A stretch of DNA of 6,087 nucleotides, from contig CABUDN010000144.1 in assembly GCA_902490355.1 (NCBI GenBank), forward strand, positions 1 to 6,087, read 5' to 3'. The DNA is from an uncultured Oscillibacter sp. (GTDB lineage Bacteria > Bacillota > Clostridia > Oscillospirales > Oscillospiraceae). Within the stretch, counting starts at the first letter, position 1; each line of letters begins with the position of its first letter. The notes beneath the pieces were generated by a model that did no database searches, was not told the origin of the DNA, and was given only the letters and a program-made list of their open reading frames with translations. Position numbers and translations under genes: made by a program. Below are positions 1 to 5,449 of this stretch, in pieces.

Positions 1-1
1 C

Positions 2-1255
2 TCCAGTATCGGGAATGTGTCTCCCGGTACCCTGGTACGGGGGTATTTTCCCGAAGGCATGCGCATGGCCGTAGAAAACCTTCCGGTTCTGCTGCTCCTC
101 TGTCTGGTACTCTGGCTCGTCCACAATGACCATCGCCACAACCCGAAAGAGCGGCGGCGGAGCCTGCTGCGCAGGGCTTTCCGGATTCTGCGGGCGAAGG
201 ACCTGCGCCGCCCGGTGCAAAAGCGCCTTCGCTGGCAAGCCATAGCTCCTATGGTGGTTGTGGCCGCGGCAGGCATTTTGGGCGTGGCCATGCTGTTGGT
301 GGGCAGCCAGTTCTGGTGGTGGGACGTATACAGCGTCTACATCGCTGTCACAGCGATGCTCTACGTTCTGGTCCTGCTCTTTTGCGCTCTTTTCGCCCGA
401 CGGCAGTTGTCTCTGGCCCGGGACATTGGGGCGGTGTGCGACCACATTTCCGCCATCCGGGCGGGAGACCTCGCCGCCTCGTTGATCCTGCCGGAGGACG
501 CGGACCTCCAGCAGGCGGCGGAAGACCTGATGAACCTCCAGTCCGGCCTGCAAACCGCACTGGAGGACCGGACCCGCAGCGAGCGGATGAAGGTGGAGCT
601 GATCTCCAATGTCTCCCATGACCTGAAGACTCCCCTCACGTCCATCCTCTCCTACGCTCAGCTGCTGCGGCAGGAGCCATTGGAGGGTGCGGCGGCGGAC
701 TACGCCCGGATCATCGATGAGAAGGCTCAGCGCCTCAAAAGTATGGTGCAGGACGTGTTTGAGGTATCCAAGGCGGCGGCTGACCAGCTGCCGGTGCACC
801 TGGAGCGGCTGGATTTTGTCAAGCTGGTGCGTCAGACCCTGGCGGACATGGCGGACCCCATTGAAAAAAGCGGCCTTGCCTTCCGGGTGGACCTGCCGGA
901 TACGGAGGTACCCATTACGGCGGACGGCAAGCGGATGTATCGGGTGTTTCAGAACCTCATTCAAAATGCCCTGCAATATGCCCTGCCGGGGAGCCGGGTG
1001 TATGTGACACTCACCGTCTCCGCAGGACGGGCAGAAACGGCGGTGCGCAACACCTCCCTCCAGGAGCTGCCGGAGGGTGTGGACTTCACTGCCCGCTTTG
1101 TCCGGGGGGATGAGAGCCGTACCGACGGCGGCAGCGGTCTGGGTCTCTCCATTGCCAGAAGCTTTACGGAGGCCTGCGGTGGAGCATTGGCTGTGGAGAC
1201 CGTGGCGGACCTGTTTACGGTTCGGGTGAGCTTCCCCTTGACGCCGGAACCGTAA
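2..1255 (+). CDS. Membrane sensor histidine kinase, 5'-partial
   Basis: Sensor kinase of a two-component system that autophosphorylates on His and passes the phosphate to a response regulator, probably encoded just upstream outside the window. The frame is open to the left edge, so the GTG at 17 is unlikely to be the true start; residues below are numbered from it. Three hydrophobic spans are visible (about 21-36, 74-95, 106-126), the first probably the last helix of a longer membrane region. A HAMP-like linker (about 128-185) leads into the H-box 'SNVSHDLKTPLTSI' with phospho-acceptor His201. The ATPase domain shows the N-box 'RVFQNLIQNALQYA' (309-322, Asn313 and Asn317), an F-box region 'FTARFVRGDESR' and the G2 box 'DGGSGLGLS' (370-378). 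The usual G1 box DxGxG is replaced by 'AVRNTSLQELP', as in a group of Firmicutes kinases known for this NTS/NIS variant. The stop is followed after 39 nt by a terminator. The stimulus is unknown. Confidence 0.93.
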   Translation, partial: SSIGNVSPGTLVRGYFPEGMRMAVENLPVLLLLCLVLWLVHNDHRHNPKERRRSLLRRAFRILRAKDLRRPVQKRLRWQAIAPMVVVAAAGILGVAMLLVGSQFWWWDVYSVYIAVTAMLYVLVLLFCALFARRQLSLARDIGAVCDHISAIRAGDLAASLILPEDADLQQAAEDLMNLQSGLQTALEDRTRSERMKVELISNVSHDLKTPLTSILSYAQLLRQEPLEGAAADYARIIDEKAQRLKSMVQDVFEVSKAAADQLPVHLERLDFVKLVRQTLADMADPIEKSGLAFRVDLPDTEVPITADGKRMYRVFQNLIQNALQYALPGSRVYVTLTVSAGRAETAVRNTSLQELPEGVDFTARFVRGDESRTDGGSGLGLSIARSFTEACGGALAVETVADLFTVRVSFPLTPEP

Positions 1256-1294
1256 AGAATCTTCGCCAACCGGATGCCCATGAAAGCGCATATC

Positions 1295-1335
1295 AAAAAG
1301 AAAGACATCTGCTGAAAGCAGATGTCTTTCTTTTT
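1295..1335. terminator. Bidirectional Rho-independent terminator
   Basis: This is a perfect 18-bp inverted repeat: 1295-1312 pairs with 1318-1335 around the 5-nt loop TGAAA. The outer part of the stem is A5 on one side and T5 on the other, so the hairpin ends in a U-tract whichever strand is transcribed. It lies between the kinase gene ending at 1255 (+) and the enolase-superfamily gene ending at 1437 (-), and can serve both. The 1256-1436 gap shows nothing else convincing. Confidence 0.92.
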
Positions 1336-1436
1336 GGGTTCCGCCGCCTGAAAAGTATTTATTGGACAATGAGAGCAATGGGGAAGCGTGTCATCGGCTG
1401 GCAGACTGTCAAAGATGCGGCAATTCCGGCATACTG

Positions 1437-2528
1437 TCAAATTACCTGATAGGGTTTGAGCTTTTCCCAATCAAAGCGGACGCCCACGCCGGGAATCAGA
1501 TTGGGGGCAATATATCCGTGGTCTACGGTCAGCGGATCCAAAGTGTATTCCCAAATGGGGAAGCTGTGGAATTCCAGCAGGCCCGGATTTTCCAGTCCGG
1601 CCAGCAAATTGACGTGCAACTCCTGCATTCCGTGGGAGCTGACGGGAAGATGGTATGTATCTGCCAGCTTTGCAACCTTCACGAAGCCGGTGATGCCGCA
1701 GATGTTGGAGCAATCCGGAATGGGATAGGAGATTCTGCCCAGCTTCAGCGCCAATTCATGCTCATAAATGGTGTGGAGATTTTCACCCATGGCAATGGGG
1801 ATGGTCGTGGCCTGTGCGATTCTGGCATATCCTTCATAGTCATCCGGATTCGTAGGTTCTTCCAACCAGTGAATATGGAATTCCTCCATGCGCCGTGCCA
1901 TTCGGATGGCTTTTTCCACATCCCAAACCATATTGACGTCCACCAGGAACAGAGCGTCGTCCCCGATGAGCTGCCTGACAGCACGGATGCGGTCCAGATC
2001 CTCCTGGTCACCGGGTCTGCCAAGCTTGATCTTCACGGCGGTGTGTCCCCGTTTGAGCTGAGCTTCCAAGCTTTCCAAAAGCTGTGTCTGGGTAAATGCC
2101 AGGTCAATCCCACCGTAATAGGTGCGGACAGGCTGCGGCTCCCGGCCGAAAGCGCGGCAAAGCGGCAGCACTTCCCGTTTGAGCTTGGCATCCCAAAAAG
2201 CAATATCCAGTGCAGAAATGGCAAAGGATGCGATCCCGCCCCGGGCAACATAGTGAATCCTCTGATTCATAAAATCGTTCATTTGCTCCGGAGAATGAAC
2301 TTCCTGCCCGATCAGCAGCGGCGTCAAATCCGCCTCGATCATCTTGGCAATAGCGGCACCGCCGAAGCCGCCGGTATAGGTATATCCCGTGCCCTCCGTT
2401 CCGTCTTCCATTGTAACGGTGGCAGTAATCAGTTCGAAGTGCGTATGGGTGCCGTGCAGGGCATCCACAAGACAATCCCGCAGAGGGACGCGAAAATATC
2501 GGGTTTCAATGCGCTGAATCTGATTCAT
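1437..2528 (-). CDS. Mandelate racemase/muconate lactonizing enzyme family protein (enolase superfamily)
   Basis: A 363-aa cytosolic enzyme of the mandelate racemase (MR) subgroup, which abstracts the proton alpha to a carboxylate and stabilises the enolate on Mg2+, giving racemisation or dehydration of hydroxy or sugar acids. An N-terminal capping domain (about 1-125) precedes the TIM barrel (about 130-325) and a C-terminal closing segment. The catalytic set is complete: Lys166-x-Lys168 in 'AVKIKLG', metal ligands Asp197 ('LVDVN'), Glu223 ('LEEP') and Glu249 ('GEN'), the Asp272/His299 dyad ('PDCSN', 'SSHGM') and Glu319. Each lies exactly two residues after its counterpart in Pseudomonas mandelate racemase (K164, K166, D195, E221, E247, D270, H297, E317; 359 aa). 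Having both a Lys and a His base is compatible with a 1,1-proton-transfer racemase or an acid-sugar dehydratase; the substrate is unknown. The ATG at 2528 is the only plausible start, since no in-frame start lies between it and an upstream TAG. The gene diverges from the GntR gene, which probably controls it. Confidence 0.95.
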   Translation of the reverse strand: MNQIQRIETRYFRVPLRDCLVDALHGTHTHFELITATVTMEDGTEGTGYTYTGGFGGAAIAKMIEADLTPLLIGQEVHSPEQMNDFMNQRIHYVARGGIASFAISALDIAFWDAKLKREVLPLCRAFGREPQPVRTYYGGIDLAFTQTQLLESLEAQLKRGHTAVKIKLGRPGDQEDLDRIRAVRQLIGDDALFLVDVNMVWDVEKAIRMARRMEEFHIHWLEEPTNPDDYEGYARIAQATTIPIAMGENLHTIYEHELALKLGRISYPIPDCSNICGITGFVKVAKLADTYHLPVSSHGMQELHVNLLAGLENPGLLEFHSFPIWEYTLDPLTVDHGYIAPNLIPGVGVRFDWEKLKPYQVI

Positions 2529-2539
2529 GACACATCTGC

Positions 2540-2560
2540 CACAGGGAGTGGTTCCCTGTG
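2540..2560 (-). promoter_or_regulatory. Hairpin in the leader of the enolase-superfamily gene
   Basis: This is a perfect 8-bp stem (CACAGGGA with TCCCTGTG, 2540-2547 and 2553-2560) around a 5-nt loop. In the mRNA of the minus-strand gene it lies 11 nt upstream of the start codon and 3 nt downstream of a strong Shine-Dalgarno. Folding would reduce the distance from Shine-Dalgarno to ATG from 35 to about 14 nt. There is no following U-tract, so it is not a terminator. As DNA it could instead be a protein-binding palindrome. Confidence 0.55.
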
Positions 2561-2563
2561 ATG

Positions 2564-2572
2564 CTCCTTTCT
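2564..2572 (-). promoter_or_regulatory. Displaced Shine-Dalgarno of the enolase-superfamily gene
   Basis: On the minus strand this reads AGAAAGGAG, a strong match to the anti-Shine-Dalgarno, but it is 35 nt from the ATG at 2528. The 18 nt just before that ATG contain no comparable purine run, and no other in-frame start codon sits nearer the motif. It probably acts together with the hairpin at 2540-2560. Confidence 0.5.
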
Positions 2573-2673
2573 AAAAATTCCGCTGAGCTACGAGAAAGAG
2601 ACTGGTTGGGAAGCAGGAAAAAGCTTTGGCAATCAGGACCCCCTTTGCATGGCCGACAAAACAATTCTAAAAG

Positions 2674-2702
2674 TCGACAATTTTATAAAATTATTGTATA
2701 CT
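2674..2702 (+). promoter_or_regulatory. Candidate sigma-A promoter of the GntR gene
   Basis: The -35 element TCGACA (2674-2679; one mismatch to TTGACA) is separated by 17 nt from the -10 element TATACT (2697-2702; one mismatch to TATAAT). Transcription would start near 2709, giving a leader of about 90-140 nt depending on the true start codon. It is inferred from consensus matching and position only. Confidence 0.6.
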
Positions 2703-2703
2703 A
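2679..2703. promoter_or_regulatory. Candidate GntR operator region between divergent genes
   Basis: Two elements are visible. One is a perfect 14-bp palindrome AATTTTATAAAATT (2679-2692) lying between the -35 and -10 of the GntR promoter. The other is TTGTATACTA (2694-2703), which fits the two-base-spacer form of the FadR-subfamily operator (TNGT-NN-ACNA, as in UxuR TGGTATACCA) and covers both -10 elements. Binding here would be expected to shut off both divergent promoters. Assignment to this GntR protein is inference. Confidence 0.4.
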
Positions 2704-2721
2704 AAAGAAAGGTATTTGCAA
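2693..2721 (-). promoter_or_regulatory. Candidate promoter of the enolase-superfamily gene
   Basis: On the minus strand TTGCAA (2716-2721; 4 of 6 consensus bases) and TACAAT (2693-2698; 5 of 6) are spaced by 17 nt. The -10 overlaps the -10 of the opposing GntR promoter, so the two could not be open together. Transcription would start near 2686, leaving a leader of about 160 nt. The weak -35 suggests a need for activation, or that the real promoter lies elsewhere in the gap. Confidence 0.4.
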
Positions 2722-2797
2722 TGGAGCAATGAAATGATTTTTCAAAGACTGGAAGGAAGGGACTGCAAAGAGAGCCGGCATTGACAAGCTGTGGGTT

Positions 2798-3559
2798 GTG
2801 AATATGATAGAAGTATCAAGCAAATCATGGGGAGGGATTTTCATTTCCAGAGTGAGAAGTCATGCGCTGGAAACAGCAGTGGATGCGATTATGAATAAGA
2901 TTAACAACTATGAGCTGCTTTCCGGCGATGTTGTATCGGATGCAGAACTGTCCGGGGAGTTGGGGATGAGCCGCACGCCGGTCCGCGAGGCGATGCTGCA
3001 GCTGATCAACGATGGAATTCTGCAGCGCACAGCGACAAGAGTTGTGGTCAGGCCGTTGACACTCACGGATATCCACGAGATTTTAGAGATCCGGGAGGCG
3101 CTGGAGATTGCCAGCGCCGGCCGCATTCTGCGCCGCGGAGGGCTGACAGACGGGGAGCAGGCGCTGCTTCGTTCCATTCACGAGCAATTGCGCAGATCGG
3201 TTCAGGAGAAGCAATTTGACGAGAATTTTTCCCAAGACGCCCGGTTTCACCAGACGATCATTGAGTTTGGCGGAAACCTTCGGATGCTTGCAATCTCCAA
3301 AATGTTTGACCGGCAGGTACAGCGGCTTCGATTTCTCAGCATGGTTACACCGGAGCGTTATACGGGTACGGTTGCAGAGCACCAGGCTATTCTGGATGCA
3401 CTTTGCGGCGGGGATCTGCAGACGGTGAAAGCGGCCGTTCGGGAACATATGCGCGCAACCGCTGATAATTTTTCTGATATTCTGCAGGACTCCCGGTGGA
3501 GCCGGATGGCCAGAGGCCTGCATGATCTGACGGGCAGGGATCTGCATTCCGGCAAATAA
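2798..3559 (+). CDS. GntR family transcriptional regulator, FCD (FadR-type) domain
   Basis: DNA-binding regulator that changes operator affinity when it binds a small organic acid; FCD members usually control uptake and catabolism of acids or sugar acids. The N-terminal winged helix-turn-helix covers about 24-85, with the family signature 'SRTPVREAM' at 58-66. The all-helical FCD domain covers about 90-225. Its metal/ligand-binding residues are all present: Asp147 and His151 in 'DARFH', His195 in 'AEHQA' and His217 in 'REHMR'. At 253 aa it is slightly long for the family. The start is uncertain: GTG 2798 and ATG 2804 have no Shine-Dalgarno, whereas GGGGAGGG at 2829-2836 lies inside the reading frame and precedes an ATT at 2843 (6 nt away) and a GTG at 2852 (15 nt away). 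The GTG 2852 start would begin 'MRSHALETAV', typical of the family. The longest frame is given. It diverges from the enolase-superfamily gene and precedes the transporter gene in the same direction, so both are likely targets, as is its own promoter. Confidence 0.93.
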   Translation: MNMIEVSSKSWGGIFISRVRSHALETAVDAIMNKINNYELLSGDVVSDAELSGELGMSRTPVREAMLQLINDGILQRTATRVVVRPLTLTDIHEILEIREALEIASAGRILRRGGLTDGEQALLRSIHEQLRRSVQEKQFDENFSQDARFHQTIIEFGGNLRMLAISKMFDRQVQRLRFLSMVTPERYTGTVAEHQAILDALCGGDLQTVKAAVREHMRATADNFSDILQDSRWSRMARGLHDLTGRDLHSGK

Positions 3560-3820
3560 AGTGTGCGCGGCGGAATCACTTGACGTGCAGACCGGGAGAC
3601 GGAATTTCAAATCAAGTACAGATGTGGCCTGTCATGTGTGCAAAATCCCGGGAAATGGATTTGGAATAAAGAGAAGAATGGAATTCAGCAAAGAGAGAAT
3701 GCGATCCGGTATCGATTACGTTTGAGAAAATTCTAACAATATAGACGAAATGAAGGGAAGGCGCAGGGAAGTAAAACCGGCGCTGGCTATCAAAAAAACA
3801 GGGAATGGATTATGGTAGAT

Positions 3821-3831
3821 TGGTATTAACA
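3821..3831. promoter_or_regulatory. Candidate GntR/FadR-type operator upstream of the transporter
   Basis: TGGTATTAACA matches five of the six fixed bases of the FadR-subfamily consensus TNGTNNNACNA; the C is replaced by A. It covers the proposed -35 of the transporter promoter, where a bound repressor would block RNA polymerase. It is also centred within a looser pair of arms, GATTG (3818-3822) and CAATC (3837-3841). It resembles the TTGTATACTA site at 2694-2703, which supports a shared regulator, but short AT-rich matches arise readily by chance. Confidence 0.35.
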
Positions 3832-3856
3832 GCTTTCAATCAAAAAATGATATAAT
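3826..3856 (+). promoter_or_regulatory. Extended -10 promoter of the NhaC-family transporter gene
   Basis: TGATATAAT (3848-3856) is a perfect extended -10 (TGn plus consensus TATAAT). The best -35 is TTAACA (3826-3831) with a 19-nt spacer; the extended -10 would compensate for the long spacing. The start would fall near 3863, giving a leader of about 93 nt before the ATG at 3956. Confidence 0.7.
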
Positions 3857-3943
3857 TTTACACAGAGAAGAGAGGGCACTGTCCATAGAATTTATGCAAT
3901 CAGACGAAACAAAGAGGCGCATACGGGAAAAAGAGAATTATAA

Positions 3944-3949
3944 GAGGTG
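3944..3949 (+). promoter_or_regulatory. Ribosome binding site fixing the transporter start
   Basis: AGAGGTG-type purine run (3944-3949) ending 6 nt before the ATG at 3956. This spacing supports ATG 3956 over the in-frame GTG at 3947, which lies inside the Shine-Dalgarno itself. Confidence 0.75.
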
Positions 3950-3955
3950 AAAGGA

Positions 3956-5398
3956 ATGGATAACAATCTGAACAAAAAAGGCAGAGGCTCCGCACTGATC
4001 CCGTTTCTCGTGTTTGTCATCATTTACTTGGGCGCTGGTCTGATCCTGCAGTCTCAGGGAGTGGATATGGCATTTTACCAGTTCCCTTCCGTTGCGGCAA
4101 TGTTCATTGCGGTTTTGGTGGCGTTTGCTATGACCAAGGGCACCATCAATGATCGCTTCCGGATTTTTGCAAGAGGCGCGGCCAATGAGGACGTACTGAC
4201 CATGCTGATGATCTATCTGCTGGCCGGTGCGTTTTCGGGGGTAGCCGCTGCCATGGGCGGCCGGGATTCCACGGTGAATCTGGGCCTGTCCTTGATCCCT
4301 GTCCATTTCCTGGCCGCCGGTGTGTTTATTATTTCCGCCTTTATGGGCACGGCCACCGGTACCTCTATGGGAACCATCAGCGCCATTGTCCCCATTGCTG
4401 TGGGCCTGGCGGATAAGGGCGGACTGAGTGTTCCCATGATGGTAGGCGCCTGCGTGGGCGGCGCCATGTTCGGCGACAACCTCTCCATGATTTCCGACAC
4501 CACCATTGCGGCAACCCGGTCTCAGGGCTGCGAGATGCGGGACAAGTTCCGGGTAAACTTCTTCATTGCCCTGCCTGCCGCCATTATTACAGTGATCATT
4601 TTGCTGATTGTGGGACGTCCGGAAGTGGCTCCTACCATGGACGCCCTGGAATACAGCATCATTAAGGTGGTTCCCTATCTGCTGGTGCTGATTCTGGCTT
4701 TGGTGGGCATCAATGTGTTCCTGGTTTTGACCATCGGTATTTTCGCCGCCGGTATCATTGGCATTGCCACCGGTGCGCTGGATATTTTCGGATTTGCCCA
4801 GAATATCTGGAGCGGCTTTACCGGAATGAACGAGGTATTCTTCCTGACGCTGTTCTGCGGCGGCATGTCGGAGATGGTGACGCACAATGGCGGCATTACC
4901 TGGCTGATCTATAAGCTGCGGGGCATGATGCGGGGCGAGAAGTCTGCGCAGGTGGGCATTGCGGCGCTGGTGTCCCTGTCGGACTGCGCCACGGCCAACA
5001 ACACGGTGGCCATCGTCCTCAGCGGCAGCATGGCCAAGGATATCAGCCGGGAATACGGCGTGGATCCCCGCCGCACCGCCTCCTTGCTGGATGTGTTCTC
5101 CTGCGTGCTGCAAGGCATGATTCCCTATGGTGCGCAGCTGCTGTCTGCGGCAACACTGTCTACCAGCAACGGCGTGCCCATGAACCCCACGGATGTGATT
5201 CCCAATCTGTGGTACTGCTGGGTGCTGGCCATTGTGGGCATCCTGTCCATCTTCATCCCCTTCGCCGACGGCGTGTGCCGCCGGGACCCCTGGAACTGGG
5301 AGTACGATGTGGCTGAGTCCGGTGTAGCCGCCAAGAAGGCTGCTATGGAAGCGGAAGCTGCGGAAGCTGCGGAAGCTGCCCGCGCAGAGAAGATGTAA
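3956..5398 (+). CDS. Na+/H+ antiporter NhaC family transporter
   Basis: A 480-aa polytopic inner-membrane secondary transporter with about ten or more hydrophobic segments. The NhaC-family signature is well kept: 'GTATGTSMGTI' (131-141), then 'GGAMFGDNLSMISDTTIAA' (168-186) with Asp174 and Asp181, and the second-half motif 'LSDCATANNTVAIVLSG' (341-357), reflecting the internal duplication of this superfamily. Family members exchange Na+ for H+, but some couple this to solutes, such as B. subtilis MleN (malate-H+/lactate-Na+). The adjacent acid-transforming enzyme and FCD regulator make an organic-acid substrate plausible here; that is inference. The start is ATG 3956, chosen for the well-spaced Shine-Dalgarno; the frame can be read from GTG 3947. 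The C-terminus after about 440 is hydrophilic, beginning 'DPWNWEYD' and ending in an Ala/Glu-rich tail that holds three 9-bp repeats. It has its own promoter and ends just before a strong terminator. Confidence 0.93.
   Translation: MDNNLNKKGRGSALIPFLVFVIIYLGAGLILQSQGVDMAFYQFPSVAAMFIAVLVAFAMTKGTINDRFRIFARGAANEDVLTMLMIYLLAGAFSGVAAAMGGRDSTVNLGLSLIPVHFLAAGVFIISAFMGTATGTSMGTISAIVPIAVGLADKGGLSVPMMVGACVGGAMFGDNLSMISDTTIAATRSQGCEMRDKFRVNFFIALPAAIITVIILLIVGRPEVAPTMDALEYSIIKVVPYLLVLILALVGINVFLVLTIGIFAAGIIGIATGALDIFGFAQNIWSGFTGMNEVFFLTLFCGGMSEMVTHNGGITWLIYKLRGMMRGEKSAQVGIAALVSLSDCATANNTVAIVLSGSMAKDISREYGVDPRRTASLLDVFSCVLQGMIPYGAQLLSAATLSTSNGVPMNPTDVIPNLWYCWVLAIVGILSIFIPFADGVCRRDPWNWEYDVAESGVAAKKAAMEAEAAEAAEAARAEKM
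5351..5377 (+). repeat. Three perfect 9-bp tandem repeats within the transporter C-terminus
   Basis: GCGGAAGCT occurs three times without interruption, encoding Ala-Glu-Ala units in the hydrophilic tail of the NhaC-family protein. Nine bases keep the frame, so copy-number change would lengthen or shorten the tail without breaking the protein. The tail looks like a short helical, charged extension. Confidence 0.85.
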
Positions 5399-5404
5399 TG
5401 CATG

Positions 5405-5434
5405 AAAGCGCCGGCCCTTTTGGGCCGGCGCTTT
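5405..5434. terminator. Rho-independent terminator shared by convergent genes
   Basis: A perfect 13-bp stem (5405-5417 with 5422-5434) around the loop TTTT has a GC-rich core of GCGCCGGCCC type and runs into TTTTCTT on the plus strand. It begins 6 nt after the transporter stop and 15 nt beyond the LysR stop on the other strand. The minus-strand U-tract is only about three bases, so termination is probably stronger for the transporter. Confidence 0.92.
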
Positions 5435-5449
5435 TCTTACATGGTCCGT

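Larger units (their letters stand above)
3560..3955. other. Non-coding stretch between the GntR and transporter genes
   Basis: About 400 bp without a credible gene, more AT-rich than its flanks, especially from 3720 to 3945. No hairpin terminator follows the GntR stop codon, so read-through into the transporter is possible. It holds the transporter promoter near 3826-3856, a candidate operator at 3821-3831, and two near-copies of GGGAATGGATT (3650-3662 and 3801-3812). The only small frame worth mention is a 15-codon one at 3678-3725, with a weak ribosome site and no recognisable product. Confidence 0.6.

Noticed and set aside
961..1470. A 169-codon minus-strand open frame overlapping the kinase 3' end, the terminator and the enzyme 3' end
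   Set aside because: It crosses a perfect terminator hairpin and antisenses the kinase ATPase domain, with no recognisable features.
2540..2560. Hairpin before the enolase-superfamily gene as an attenuator terminator
   Set aside because: It is not followed by a U-tract on either strand.
1362..2561. A 399-codon plus-strand open frame opposite the enolase-superfamily gene
   Set aside because: It is antisense to a gene with a full set of catalytic motifs, has no ribosome site or recognisable domain, and its composition is that of a shadow frame.
3580..3608. TTGACG after the GntR gene as a possible -35
   Set aside because: No acceptable -10 lies 16-19 nt downstream.
3678..3725. A 15-codon frame beginning MEFSKERM in the gap before the transporter
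   Set aside because: It has only a weak purine run upstream and no family resemblance that can be supported; it could be a gene remnant but chance is enough.
3938..5113. A 391-codon minus-strand open frame opposite the NhaC-family gene
   Set aside because: It has a His/Gln/Gly-rich shadow composition, no hydrophobic or domain pattern, and the opposite strand encodes unmistakable NhaC motifs.
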